DNA of 56,089 bases from Lysobacteraceae bacterium. Lineage in GTDB: Bacteria; Pseudomonadota; Gammaproteobacteria; Xanthomonadales; Rhodanobacteraceae. The position numbers and the translations under genes were made by a program. The notes below the pieces were generated by a model, which ran no database searches, was not told the DNA's origin, and worked only from the letters and a program-made list of their open reading frames with translations. The stretch is from assembly GCA_018970895.1 (NCBI GenBank), contig JAGWVM010000005.1, positions 1 through 56,089 of the forward strand, read 5' to 3'. How positions within the stretch are numbered: position 1 is the first letter of the stretch; every line of letters starts with the position of its first letter. Positions 1 through 15,177 of the stretch are shown one piece after another.

Positions 1-426
1 GAAAACCTGCCCGGCATCCGCGCCTGGCTGGACGAGGCGGCGCTGCCGAACACGCCGGCGCCGCTGGAGCTGGACGTGGCCGGCGCATGGCCGGACGCGA
101 CGTTCGACGCGGTATTCAGCGCCAACACCCTGCACATCATGGGCTGGTCCGAGGTGGAGCAGCTGTTCGCCCATCTGCCCGGGGCCACCAGCGACGGCGC
201 CTTGCTGATCGTCTACGGCCCGTTCAACGATCAGGGCCGCTACAGCAGCGACAGCAATGCCGCCTTCGATCAATGGCTGCGCGAACGCGGCGCCCACATG
301 GCGATCCGCGACGCCGCGGCGGTCGACGCCCTGGCGGAACGTGCCGGCTTTGCGCTGGTCGAGGATATCGCGATGCCGGCCAACAACCGTTGCCGGATCT
401 GGCGACGCGGCTGTAACCGGCTGTAG
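1..426 (+). CDS. DUF938 family SAM-dependent methyltransferase, C-terminal part
   Basis: The reading frame is open from base 1, so the 5' end lies outside the window; about 141 residues are visible. The text fits the DUF938 family of class I SAM-dependent methyltransferases: an acidic end of a Rossmann strand (LELDVAG), then FDAVFSANTLHIMGW (the methyltransferase motif IV region), then LLIVYGPFNDQGRY. It ends in a basic segment CRIWRR. The substrate is not known for this family. The gene ends 30 bp before the YchJ-like gene on the same strand, so the two may be cotranscribed. Confidence is high for the family and low for any specific role. Confidence 0.8.
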   Translation, partial: ENLPGIRAWLDEAALPNTPAPLELDVAGAWPDATFDAVFSANTLHIMGWSEVEQLFAHLPGATSDGALLIVYGPFNDQGRYSSDSNAAFDQWLRERGAHMAIRDAAAVDALAERAGFALVEDIAMPANNRCRIWRRGCNRL

Positions 427-456
427 AAAAACCGCCAAACCGGGTACAAAGACGGC

Positions 457-858
457 ATGAAGTCGATCGACACGATGACGCCCTGCCCGTGTGGAAATAC
501 GGCCGGCTACACGCAATGCTGCGGTCCATTGCACGACGGCGCGGTGGCGGCGACCGCCGAGCAACTGATGCGCGCACGCTACAGCGCCTACGTGCTGTTG
601 CGCGAGGATTACCTGCTGGCCAGCTGGCATGCCGATACCCGCCCGGCCACGCTGCGGCTGGCCGCACAGCAGCCGGCACCGACCTGGCTGGGGCTGGAAA
701 TCCGGCGGCAGCGAACCGATGACGGGCAGCGCGCGACCATCGAGTTCGTCGCCCGCTATCGTCTCGGCGGCGGTCGCGCGCAACGCCAGCACGAGACCAG
801 CCGCTTCGTGCGCGAACACGATCGCTGGTACTACCTCGACGGCGAGCTCAAGAGCTGA
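457..858 (+). CDS. YchJ/UPF0225 family SEC-C motif protein
   Basis: 133-residue protein with an N-terminal SEC-C type zinc-binding motif (CPCGN...CCGPLH, about residues 10-26). The domain seen in YchJ follows: the RYSAY segment near residue 45, the WHADTRP segment, and a C-terminal RFVREHDRWYYLDG. The length is typical for the shorter YchJ proteins, which carry one SEC-C motif instead of one at each end. SEC-C motifs bind zinc and, in SecA, contact partner proteins; the cellular role of YchJ is not established. It follows the methyltransferase gene on the same strand by 30 bp. The start at 457 places the Cys motif at the usual distance from the N-terminus. Confidence 0.85.
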   Translation: MKSIDTMTPCPCGNTAGYTQCCGPLHDGAVAATAEQLMRARYSAYVLLREDYLLASWHADTRPATLRLAAQQPAPTWLGLEIRRQRTDDGQRATIEFVARYRLGGGRAQRQHETSRFVREHDRWYYLDGELKS

Positions 859-925
859 GCGGGTATCTGGATGCCGCTTTTGTAGACACTCTGTTCGCTG
901 TCAAGCGATTTTCAATGTTGTGTAA

Positions 926-991
926 GGAGCCCGCTCGCGGGCGATGCTTTAGCTTTGGGACTCGCAAGAGCATCGCCCGCAAGCGGGCTCC
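926..991. repeat. REP-like inverted repeat pair 1
   Basis: Bases 926-947 and 970-991 are near-perfect inverted copies (GGAGCCCGC..GCGGGCGATGC against its complement), and each copy is itself a short hairpin (CCCGCTCGCGGG). A GTAAGG head precedes the left copy. This is the organisation of paired REP elements (head plus imperfect palindrome, two units facing each other) common in Pseudomonas and Xanthomonadales. It is non-coding and lies just downstream of the YchJ gene. Confidence 0.75.
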
Positions 992-1011
992 GGACGGGTT
1001 GCGCGACGCCG

Positions 1012-1083
1012 GTAGGAGCGCACCCTGTGCGCGATGCCCTTATCGGGTGCCAGCGAAGAGCATTCGCCCACAGGGTGGGCTCC
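1012..1083. repeat. REP-like inverted repeat pair 2
   Basis: The left unit begins GTAGGAGCGCACCCTGTGCG at 1012, and the opposing unit GCATTCGCCCACAGGGTGGG lies at about 1060-1083. The arms share the GGAGC head and the GC(G/A)ATGC tail of pair 1 but have different stem bases with compensating complementarity, as expected for REP units under stem selection. Confidence 0.7.
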
Positions 1084-1095
1084 GGGCGTTCTCCA

Positions 1096-1154
1096 GAGCA
1101 TTCGCGCACTTCGGTGCGCTCCTGCGGCGGTGGGCAGCGCCCACCCTGCGCCGC
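1096..1154. repeat. Further REP-like hairpins
   Basis: GAGCATTCGCGCACTTCGGT begins a unit whose stem GCGCAC/GTGCGC (1104-1109/1114-1119) closes a TTCG tetraloop and ends in a GCTCCTG tail, the inverted form of the GTAGGAGC head. A second hairpin (TGGGC/GCCCA, 1131-1145) follows directly. Together with neighbouring pairs 1, 2 and 4 this makes a REP cluster. Confidence 0.6.
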
Positions 1155-1257
1155 GAAATCGAGGCGACCTGGCCGGCGTCGAGTGCGCGCCATTCATCAG
1201 GCATCACTCCACCCAGGCCGAGTCCGCCGACCGTGATCCGCTGGCGATTTTGAGTGT

Positions 1258-1324
1258 TGTGAGCGGCTTCAGCCGCGACGCTCTTCGGCATGCCACAAGA
1301 GCATCGCGGCTGAAGCCGCTCACA
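1258..1324. repeat. REP-like inverted repeat pair with agcggcttcagccgc stem
   Basis: TGTGAGCGGCTTCAGCCGCG (from 1258) and its inverted copy (1297-1324) enclose an 11-bp spacer. Each arm is itself palindromic (GCGGCTTCAGCCGC). The whole could form a cruciform, or a strong hairpin in RNA at the 3' end of ligB, which ends at 1377 on the minus strand. I see no gene in 859-1376. Confidence 0.7.
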
Positions 1325-1376
1325 CGAAAGCCGCCCACACAGGCATCGCGTACAGAGTGCGCTTCGACGCGACCGT

Positions 1377-3209
<1,833 letters not shown>

Positions 3210-4001
3210 TCATGGACCCGCCGCAGCGGTCGCGGCGGCAGGATCGGCGATGGGCAACTCCGTTTCGCCGTCGAAACGGCCGTTCGGGCCAAAGCGCCGT
3301 TCCGCGATCACGCCGTGGCCGTCATGGCCGATCGCCACCACCGTGCTGGCACGGGTGCCGTAGAGATCGCCGCGGATGAAGGCGGACGACAGCCAGCGTT
3401 CGCGCTCCAGTCCCACACCGGTATCGGGCAGTTGCGCGTCGGGTGCGACGCGCTCGTCGGCCAGCGCGTCGAACAGCGGGGCGAAATCATCGTCACCGCC
3501 CCGGTCGATCCAGCCCTGCAGGCGCTGCATCAACTCGCGGGTCTTCGGCCACGGCGTGTTGAAGTCGGCGTTGGACAAACCATGCACGCCGGGCGTGACC
3601 GCCTGTGCGGACGACGCCGGGCGATTGCCCAGGTAGAAGCCGGCATGGGCGTCGAAGGTCAGCAGGTTGAACGGGCGATAGTCCGCCGCCGCCGCGAGCA
3701 GCCGCTGCGCATGGCCTGCCGCATCCAGCGCGCCGGCAAGGAAGTCGGTCGCCAGCAACCCGCGCGAGGCACCGAGCTGCGGGTCGCGCGGGTCGCGCAC
3801 ATTGGTCACCACGCAACAGCGGCCGGCATCGGTCACGCCCAGCCAGGTGCCGCCGGCCTCGAGGTCGCGACCACCGATGACCGGCATGTCGCTCCAGCGC
3901 GCCAGCGGCGCACTGGGGCGCGCGTGGAATTCGTCGCGGTTGCCGGCCAGCAGCAGGCGCCAGCGTGGATGCGCGTTCCAGGCAAAGGCGATCAGGCACA
4001 T
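3210..4001 (-). CDS. NRDE family protein (TANGO2-like)
   Basis: 263 residues from the ATG at 4001. This start gives MCLIAFAW, the invariant N-terminus of the NRDE (TANGO2) family with its conserved Cys2; the frame stays open upstream, but that part is low complexity and runs through an intergenic repeat. The family name comes from the visible LLAGNRDEFHARP segment. Other family features are GGTWLGVTDAGR, TNVRDP and a C-terminal RASTVVAI. Members are proposed to be Ntn-hydrolase-like; the eukaryotic homologue TANGO2 affects lipid/heme handling, and the bacterial role is unknown. No Shine-Dalgarno is apparent, because the start directly abuts the pyrimidine side of an intergenic inverted repeat. 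Confidence 0.88.
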   Translation of the reverse strand: MCLIAFAWNAHPRWRLLLAGNRDEFHARPSAPLARWSDMPVIGGRDLEAGGTWLGVTDAGRCCVVTNVRDPRDPQLGASRGLLATDFLAGALDAAGHAQRLLAAAADYRPFNLLTFDAHAGFYLGNRPASSAQAVTPGVHGLSNADFNTPWPKTRELMQRLQGWIDRGGDDDFAPLFDALADERVAPDAQLPDTGVGLERERWLSSAFIRGDLYGTRASTVVAIGHDGHGVIAERRFGPNGRFDGETELPIADPAAATAAAGP

Positions 4002-4011
4002 AAAAGCAGGA

Positions 4012-4198
4012 GCGAGTGAAGAGGAGTGAGGAGTGAGAGATGGGGGTTGCGGAGCGGAAAGGGCGACCGGCCCTGTCCGGGCTTGGCGGACAACCGGGTG
4101 ATCAGGCAAGGAGGCCCGCCGGCAAACAGGGTTTGCCGCAACGACCGGGGTACGAGGTGTTCATTCTCCGCTCTCACTTCTCGCTCCTCTTCACTCAC
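4012..4198. repeat. Purine/pyrimidine inverted repeat element A
   Basis: A purine-rich arm at 4012-4039 (built of GAGTGAAGAG/GAGTGAG units) and a pyrimidine-rich arm at 4171-4198 are inverted copies matching at 25 of 28 positions, separated by 131 bp. The right arm overlaps the stop codon of the methylglyoxal synthase gene (TGA, 4193-4191) and the left arm lies 10 bp upstream of the NRDE start codon. Related arms occur at 19970-20150 and 33293-33575. The internal spacer has no evident coding potential. Confidence 0.75.
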
Positions 4199-5063
4199 CT
4201 CTCGCCCGCCGCCTTACGGCTTCGGCCCAGCGCGCCGCCACGCGCGGGCTGGTCATGCAGACGGCCTCGTCGGTGACGGTGGTGACGGCGCGCTCGAGCA
4301 GCTGGATGTCGGCCTCGTGCTGGCGCGCCACGTGCGGATCCTCGAAGAAGATCGCCCGCTGGCAACGCCGCTCCAGCACCAGATCGGCGATCTGCGCATC
4401 GCCGCCCAGCGGACCGCTCCGGTAGCAGTCCACCCAGGCCCGCTGCCGTGGCCAGCCGCGGCTCCAGGCCAGTTCGTTCAGACGCTGGCCGGTGGTGCCG
4501 GTGGCGATCCGGCGCGCGAATCGCGACAGCAGGTCGAAATGCTCCGCGGCATAGGCCAGCATCTGCGGCTTCATCGCATCATGCGCGATCAGCGCCAGGA
4601 TCTGCGCCTCCAGCGCATGCAGGCTGTCGGCGCCCGGATCGGGAGCGAAACCGGCATGGATGCGTTCCATCTCGATCCAGTCGCGTGCCGAGGCCACGGT
4701 GGAAATGAACGGCTTGCCGTGGATCACGCACTGGCGCTTGAGCGCCACCGCCTCGGGAAAGATCGACGACGGATCGACCGGGTCGATCAGGTAGATCGCC
4801 CCGTCGAGCGTGCGCTCCGGCCCCATCCCGACCACTTCGGCGACCAGCTTCATCAGCCCGCCGGCGCGGCCGTAGGGGTAGCGCTTCAGGCCCTCGTAGC
4901 CGAACAGGATGCGCTCGCCGGCCAGCGCGTCGCAGGTACGGCCAACCGCATGCAGGTCAACCCCCAGCTCGCGGATGCCACGCTCGCAGGCGCGTACCCA
5001 GCGGAACAGCGCCGCCTCGCGGTGGCTGTGGTGGAGACGGTTGGCGGCAAGGCCCAGGCGCAT
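4191..5063 (-). CDS. Methylglyoxal synthase with duplicated, degenerate N-terminal domain
   Basis: 290 residues against about 150 for ordinary MgsA, which converts dihydroxyacetone phosphate to methylglyoxal. The C-terminal half (about 155-280) is the catalytic domain: AHD (Asp162), ATGTTG (187-192), GPLGGD (Asp222) and EDPHVARQHEAD (Asp242, His249, Asp252). These match E. coli Asp20, Asp71, Asp91, His98 and Asp101, with identical spacing after Asp222. The N-terminal half (1-135) follows the same order but has lost the residues: LAANR, VGRTCDAL, GRAGGL, then IYLIDPVDP and KPFISTVASARDWI, which resembles E. coli IPVATNVATADFI. I infer a tandem duplication with a pseudo-domain, perhaps allosteric. 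The ATG at 5063 starts directly on the fold; the upstream extension lacks domain character. The spmAB-like gene ends 22 bp upstream. Confidence 0.85.
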   Translation of the reverse strand: MRLGLAANRLHHSHREAALFRWVRACERGIRELGVDLHAVGRTCDALAGERILFGYEGLKRYPYGRAGGLMKLVAEVVGMGPERTLDGAIYLIDPVDPSSIFPEAVALKRQCVIHGKPFISTVASARDWIEMERIHAGFAPDPGADSLHALEAQILALIAHDAMKPQMLAYAAEHFDLLSRFARRIATGTTGQRLNELAWSRGWPRQRAWVDCYRSGPLGGDAQIADLVLERRCQRAIFFEDPHVARQHEADIQLLERAVTTVTDEAVCMTSPRVAARWAEAVRRRARGE

Positions 5064-5085
5064 CGTGTGGCTCCGTGTGGAAAGG

Positions 5086-6315
5086 TCAACCGAAGAACCA
5101 GTAGCACACCGCGATCGAGGCGACCACGCCGGCGAGGTCCGCCAGCAGCGCACAGCCGATGGTGTGGCGAACGCGGCGGATGCCGACCGCACCGTAGTAC
5201 ACCGCGACTACGAAGAACGTGCACTCGGTGCTGCCCTGCATGGTGGCGGCGAGCAGGGCCGGGAAACTGTCGACGCCGGAGTGGTGCATGGTCTCGATCA
5301 GCATCGCCCGCGCCGCGCTGCTGGACAGCGGCTTGACCAGCGCCGTCGGCAGCGCGTCGACGAAACGTGCGTCGAGCCCGGCGTGCAGCACCAGCCAGCG
5401 GATCCCGTCCAGCACGAAGTCCAGTGCTCCCGAGGCGCGCAGTACGCCGACCGCGCAGAGCATGCCGACCAGGTAGGGCAGCAGGTCCTTGGCCACGTCG
5501 AAGCCCTGTTTCGCGCCGTCGACGAAGGTCTCGAACAGCGGCACCTTGCGGTACGCCCCCATGCTGACGAAAGCCACGATCACCCCGAACAGCAGCAGGT
5601 TGCCCAGCAACCCCGACAGCGACGCCAGCGCCGCCGCGGTCATCGTCGACAGCAGCGCCATCGCGCCACCGAGCAGCAGCGCCACGCCGCCGAGCCAGGC
5701 CAGCACCACCGGATCGCGCAGGCGCAGCCGCTGCATGAAGGCCACGCTGAGCAGGCCGGCCAGCGTGGAGGCGCTGGTGGCCAGCAGGATCGGCAGGAAC
5801 ACCAGGGTCGGATCGTGCGCGCCGGCCTGCGCCCGATACATGAAGATCGTCACCGGCAGCAGGGTCAGCGACGAAGCGTTGAGCACCAGGAACAGGATCT
5901 GCGCGTTGCTGGCGGTGTCGTCCGAGGGGTTCAGCGTCTGCAGCTCGCGCATCGCGCGCAGGCCGATCGGCGTGGCGGCGTTGTCCAGGCCGAGCACGTT
6001 GGCGGCGAAGTTCATGGTGATCAGGCCGACTGCCGGATGCCCGCGCGGCACCTCGGGCATCAACCGCGCGAACAGCGGTCCGAGCATGCGCGCCAGCCCG
6101 TCGACCATCCCGGCCCGCTCGGCGATGCGCAGGAAGCCCAGCCACAGGGTCAGTGTGCCGAACAGCAGCACCATCACCTTGACCGAAAGCTCGGCCATGT
6201 CGAACAGCGCCGCCACCACGGCGGCGAAGACGCCGGCGTCGTCGCCGACCAGCCAGCGCGCCAGCGCGGCCACCGCCGCCACCAGGAAAAAGCCGAACCA
6301 CAACCGGTTCAGCAT
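5086..6315 (-). CDS. Fused SpmA-SpmB nucleoside-recognition (Gate) domain membrane protein
   Basis: 409 residues from the ATG at 6315 (MLNRLWFGFFLV), a polytopic inner-membrane protein. The N-terminal half resembles SpmA (GLITMNFAANVLGLDNAATPIG near residue 100) and the C-terminal half SpmB (KPLSSSAARAML, ATMQGSTECTFFVVAVYYG near 340-390), fused in one chain. In Bacillus these proteins are separate and affect spore-core dehydration. Fused forms occur in many non-sporulating proteobacteria, where the transported substrate is unknown; the Gate domain is also found in nucleoside transporters. It is followed 22 bp later by the methylglyoxal synthase gene on the same strand, so the two are probably cotranscribed. 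Confidence 0.85.
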   Translation of the reverse strand: MLNRLWFGFFLVAAVAALARWLVGDDAGVFAAVVAALFDMAELSVKVMVLLFGTLTLWLGFLRIAERAGMVDGLARMLGPLFARLMPEVPRGHPAVGLITMNFAANVLGLDNAATPIGLRAMRELQTLNPSDDTASNAQILFLVLNASSLTLLPVTIFMYRAQAGAHDPTLVFLPILLATSASTLAGLLSVAFMQRLRLRDPVVLAWLGGVALLLGGAMALLSTMTAAALASLSGLLGNLLLFGVIVAFVSMGAYRKVPLFETFVDGAKQGFDVAKDLLPYLVGMLCAVGVLRASGALDFVLDGIRWLVLHAGLDARFVDALPTALVKPLSSSAARAMLIETMHHSGVDSFPALLAATMQGSTECTFFVVAVYYGAVGIRRVRHTIGCALLADLAGVVASIAVCYWFFG

Positions 6316-6421
6316 CGACGGACGTCCGCGCGGGAAACTCTCATGCCGCGCATTCTCGGCCACCCGGACCGGCGCTGCCAGCCGGCCGGGTGGACCGACC
6401 GGTGACGGCGCCGTCGCAGGA

Positions 6422-12288
<5,867 letters not shown>

Positions 12289-12337
12289 GGGTGCCTACCT
12301 CTCTCTCGATGCGCAGGTGGAACGATGGGAGACAGCG

Positions 12338-12365
12338 ACACCTGCGGCGCGTGCGCCGCAGGTGT
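12338..12365. promoter_or_regulatory. 28-bp perfect palindrome in the gltB leader
   Basis: ACACCTGCGGCGC (12338-12350), a GT spacer, and the exact inverted copy (12353-12365). In the predicted gltB transcript this would be a very stable 13-bp hairpin about 50 nt before the start codon. It could be an operator, an attenuator or a stability stem; no T-run follows on the minus strand to make it a classical terminator. Confidence 0.55.
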
Positions 12366-12372
12366 TTGACAA

Positions 12373-12395
12373 TGCGTACGCCCCGACTGTACGCA
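12373..12395. promoter_or_regulatory. Operator-like dyad over the predicted gltB -10
   Basis: TGCGTAC (12373-12379) and GTACGCA (12389-12395) are perfect 7-bp inverted repeats with a 9-bp spacer. The site overlaps the predicted -10 of the gltB promoter, the geometry of a repressor or Lrp-like site. The binding protein cannot be named from the sequence. Confidence 0.45.
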
Positions 12396-12415
12396 CATTT
12401 GATGCGCCGCGTCAA
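12386..12415 (-). promoter_or_regulatory. Predicted sigma70 promoter of gltBD
   Basis: On the minus strand TTGACG (12415-12410) and TACAGT (12391-12386) are separated by 18 bp, giving a transcription start near 12379 and a leader of about 90 nt. This is a consensus-based prediction. Confidence 0.45.
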
Positions 12416-12526
12416 AGACATTTGGAAGTCCAAACGGAACGCGGCACCCCGTCGCCGCAAGGCGTACGGCCCTCCCCCGGCCGGCACGGCTCGCGGTGGT
12501 CGGGGTGCTCGGTGATAATCAGCCGC

Positions 12527-13717
12527 ATGCCCCAAGCCAGCCGTCGCCCCCTGCCCCTCCTGCTCTTGCTCGGCGGCCTCGCCGCCCTTTCCGCCACGCC
12601 CCTGCCGGCCCATGCCGGCGGCCAGAGCGCGGCCGAAAAGGCCAGGGCCGAACGACGCCTGGACGATGTGCGCAGCCGCCTGGAGGCGCTGGCTAAAAGC
12701 CGCGAGCAGACCGCCAGCGAACGCGACAAGGTCAATGCCGAGCTGGCCCGGCGCGCCCACGCGCTGGCTGCCGCGGCCAGCGCAGTGCGCGCCACCGAAC
12801 AGCAGATCGCGGCGAAGCAGAAGGATCTCGAACAGTTGCAGTCGCAACGATCCACCCTTCAGGACAAGCTCGACCGGCAGAAGGAGGCGATCGCCGACCT
12901 GCTCCGCGCCACCTACGCCCTCGGCCAGGGCTCCGACCTGCGCCTGCTGCTGGGCGATGAAGACGTGGCGCGGATCGCCCGCGCGCTGGCCTATTCGAAG
13001 TACTTCCAGCAGGACCGCGTGCAACGGGTGCAGCAGCTGATGGCCGACCTCGGCAAGCTGCAGACGCTGGAGGACGCGATCACCCGGGAACAGCAGGCGC
13101 TGGAAGCCACCCGGGCCCGGCAGGCCGAGCAGGCGAGGACGCTGGCAGCCCGCCGCGCCGAACAGAAGAAGCTGGCCGATGCCATCGATGCCACCTACCG
13201 CAACGAGAGTGAGCGGCTGGCCGCGCTGAAACAGGACGAGCAGTCGCTCACCGCCCTGGTCAGCAAGCTGCAGGCGGCGATCGATCAGGCGGCACGCGAG
13301 AGCGAGCGGCGCAACGGCGGACACGCCGCCAGAGGCGCCGGGCGGGGGCCGGTGCTGGCCAACATCCGCGGCAACCTGCCCTGGCCGGCACCGGGCGAGG
13401 TGCACAGTTACGGCAACGGGGTGCTGATCCGCGCTCCGGGCGGCAGCGAGGTGCGCGCCGTGGCGAAGGGCCGGGTGGTCTACGCCAACTTCCTGCGCGG
13501 CTACGGCATGCTGGTGATCCTCGACCACGGCGGCGGCTGGATGAGCATGTACGGCAACAACGAGACCCTGCTGCACCGGGTCGGCGAGACGGTCGACGCG
13601 GGCGAGGCGATCGGCACCGCGATGGCGCCCACGGGCATCAACACCGGCGCCTATTTCGAGTTGCGGCACGCCAACAAGCCGGTGGATCCGCGCAGCTGGC
13701 TGGCCCGCCATCGTTGA
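12527..13717 (+). CDS. EnvC-type murein hydrolase activator (degenerate LytM domain)
   Basis: 396 residues from the ATG at 12527, which opens a signal peptide (PLPLLLLLGGLAALSATPLPAHA). Long coiled-coil segments follow at about 30-255, rich in Glu, Gln and Arg. The C-terminal LytM/M23 domain (about 290-396) contains GNGVLIRAPGGSEVRAVAKG, LVILDHGGGWMSMYG and YFELRHANKPVDP. The zinc-ligand His and Asp of active M23 peptidases are not at their positions, as in E. coli EnvC, which activates AmiA/AmiB amidases at the division septum instead of cutting murein itself. A ctpA-type protease gene follows 119 bp downstream on the same strand, a common neighbour pair in proteobacteria. Confidence 0.88.
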   Translation: MPQASRRPLPLLLLLGGLAALSATPLPAHAGGQSAAEKARAERRLDDVRSRLEALAKSREQTASERDKVNAELARRAHALAAAASAVRATEQQIAAKQKDLEQLQSQRSTLQDKLDRQKEAIADLLRATYALGQGSDLRLLLGDEDVARIARALAYSKYFQQDRVQRVQQLMADLGKLQTLEDAITREQQALEATRARQAEQARTLAARRAEQKKLADAIDATYRNESERLAALKQDEQSLTALVSKLQAAIDQAARESERRNGGHAARGAGRGPVLANIRGNLPWPAPGEVHSYGNGVLIRAPGGSEVRAVAKGRVVYANFLRGYGMLVILDHGGGWMSMYGNNETLLHRVGETVDAGEAIGTAMAPTGINTGAYFELRHANKPVDPRSWLARHR

Positions 13718-13836
13718 CGCGGCGCCGGTCGGCGCGCAGGCTGGCCGGCGCGACCGGCGGCGGAATTTCCCGCCGCGATCCGTGGTCCAATCGGGGACGC
13801 GCCCTGCGTCCCGTCCAGGTAGTCCGGAGTTTCCCG

Positions 13837-15177
13837 ATGCGTGTTTCCCCTCTCGGCCTGATCGCCCTGCTCGTGCTTGCCCCGAACGCCTGGGGTCAGG
13901 CCGCGCCCCGTGGCGGCAGCACCCCGGCCCCGGCCAGCTCGACCAGCGCGCCCGACCCGGTCGACCTGCAGGACATCCGCAATTTCAGCCGGGTCTATGA
14001 AATGGTCCGCCAGGCCTACGTGGAAAAGGTGGACAACAAGACCCTGATGAAGGCGGCGATCACCGGCATGCTGGCCGGCCTCGACCCGCACAGCGAATAC
14101 CTGGACAAGGAGGGCCTGGCCGAGCTCAACGAAGACACCACCGGTGCCTACAGCGGGCTGGGCATCGAGGTGATCGAGGACGGCGGCACCCTGCGCATCG
14201 TCTCGCCGATCGACGACACCCCCGCCTCGCGGGCCGGGATCAAGCCGGGGGACACCATCGTCAAGGTCGATGGCAAGCCGGTCACCGACGAGAACGTCGA
14301 CGCCATGTTCAAGAACCTGCGCGGCGATCCGGGGACCAAGATCACCCTCACCATCGTGCACGAGAACAGCGACAAGCTGATCGACCTGCCGCTGGTGCGC
14401 GAGAAGATTTCCGTGCCCAGCGTGCGCACGCGCGAGATCGAGCCCGGCTATGCCTACATCCGCATCAGCCAGTTCCAGGAGGACACCGCGCCGGACCTGG
14501 AGAAGAAACTCGGCGCGCTGATCGCCACGCACGGCCAGCCGAAGGGCGCGATCCTCGACCTGCGCTCCAACCCCGGCGGCCTGCTCACCTCGGCGGTGGC
14601 GGTCAGCGACGACTTCCTCGACGCCGGCACCATCGTCACCACCAAGGGCCGGCTGGCCGACGCCAACATGGACTTCATCGCGCACCCGGGCGACCTGCTC
14701 AAGGGCGCGCCGATGGTGGTGCTGGTGGACAACGGCACGGCCTCCGCCGCCGAGATCGTCTCCGGCGCGCTGAAGGACAACCACCGCGCCCTGATCGTCG
14801 GCCGCCGCACCTTCGGCAAGGGCGTGGTGCAGACCGTGCTGCCGCTGGACGCCGACCACGCCGTGAAGATCACCACCGCGCGCTACTACACGCCCAATGG
14901 CACCTCGATCCAGGCCGAGGGCATCAAGCCGGACATCGCGCTGGCCGACCTCACCGTGCGCAAGGCCGACAGCTCGCCGCAGCTGATCACTTCCGAAGCG
15001 GACCTGAGCCACCATCTGGCCAACGAGGACGGCAGCAGCGGCAAGAACATCAACAACGACGGCAGCGCCGAGAACGCCCGGCTGGCGACCCGGGACTACG
15101 CCCTGTCGCAGGCGATGAACGTGCTCAAGGGGCTGGCGCTCAACCGGCCCGCCGCCCAGCAGCCTGCAGCGCGCTGA
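13837..15177 (+). CDS. S41 family C-terminal processing peptidase (CtpA-type)
   Basis: 446 residues. The ATG at 13837 is preceded by GGAG at good spacing and opens a signal peptide (LIALLVLAPNAWGQA), so the enzyme is periplasmic. Order: an N-terminal helical region (YVEKVDNKTLMKAAITGML, LDPHSEYL), a PDZ domain (about 105-190, GLGIEV...PASRAGIKPGDTI), then the S41 catalytic core with Ser303 (GTASAAE) and Lys328 (FGKG), 25 residues apart as in CtpA/Prc. Such proteases trim C-termini of periplasmic and envelope proteins, including murein hydrolases, which fits the EnvC-type gene just upstream. It is convergent with the cupin gene, with no gap between the two stop codons. Confidence 0.93.
   Translation: MRVSPLGLIALLVLAPNAWGQAAPRGGSTPAPASSTSAPDPVDLQDIRNFSRVYEMVRQAYVEKVDNKTLMKAAITGMLAGLDPHSEYLDKEGLAELNEDTTGAYSGLGIEVIEDGGTLRIVSPIDDTPASRAGIKPGDTIVKVDGKPVTDENVDAMFKNLRGDPGTKITLTIVHENSDKLIDLPLVREKISVPSVRTREIEPGYAYIRISQFQEDTAPDLEKKLGALIATHGQPKGAILDLRSNPGGLLTSAVAVSDDFLDAGTIVTTKGRLADANMDFIAHPGDLLKGAPMVVLVDNGTASAAEIVSGALKDNHRALIVGRRTFGKGVVQTVLPLDADHAVKITTARYYTPNGTSIQAEGIKPDIALADLTVRKADSSPQLITSEADLSHHLANEDGSSGKNINNDGSAENARLATRDYALSQAMNVLKGLALNRPAAQQPAAR

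Noticed and set aside
4002..4109. 36-residue N-terminal extension of the NRDE protein
   Set aside because: It runs through the repeat arm and would move the invariant MCLIAF terminus, with its Cys2, to the interior.
13651..15015. Minus-strand open frame opposite the S41 protease gene
   Set aside because: The translation is His/Asp/Gly/Arg-rich shadow sequence; the protease on the plus strand has an intact Ser/Lys dyad and PDZ domain.
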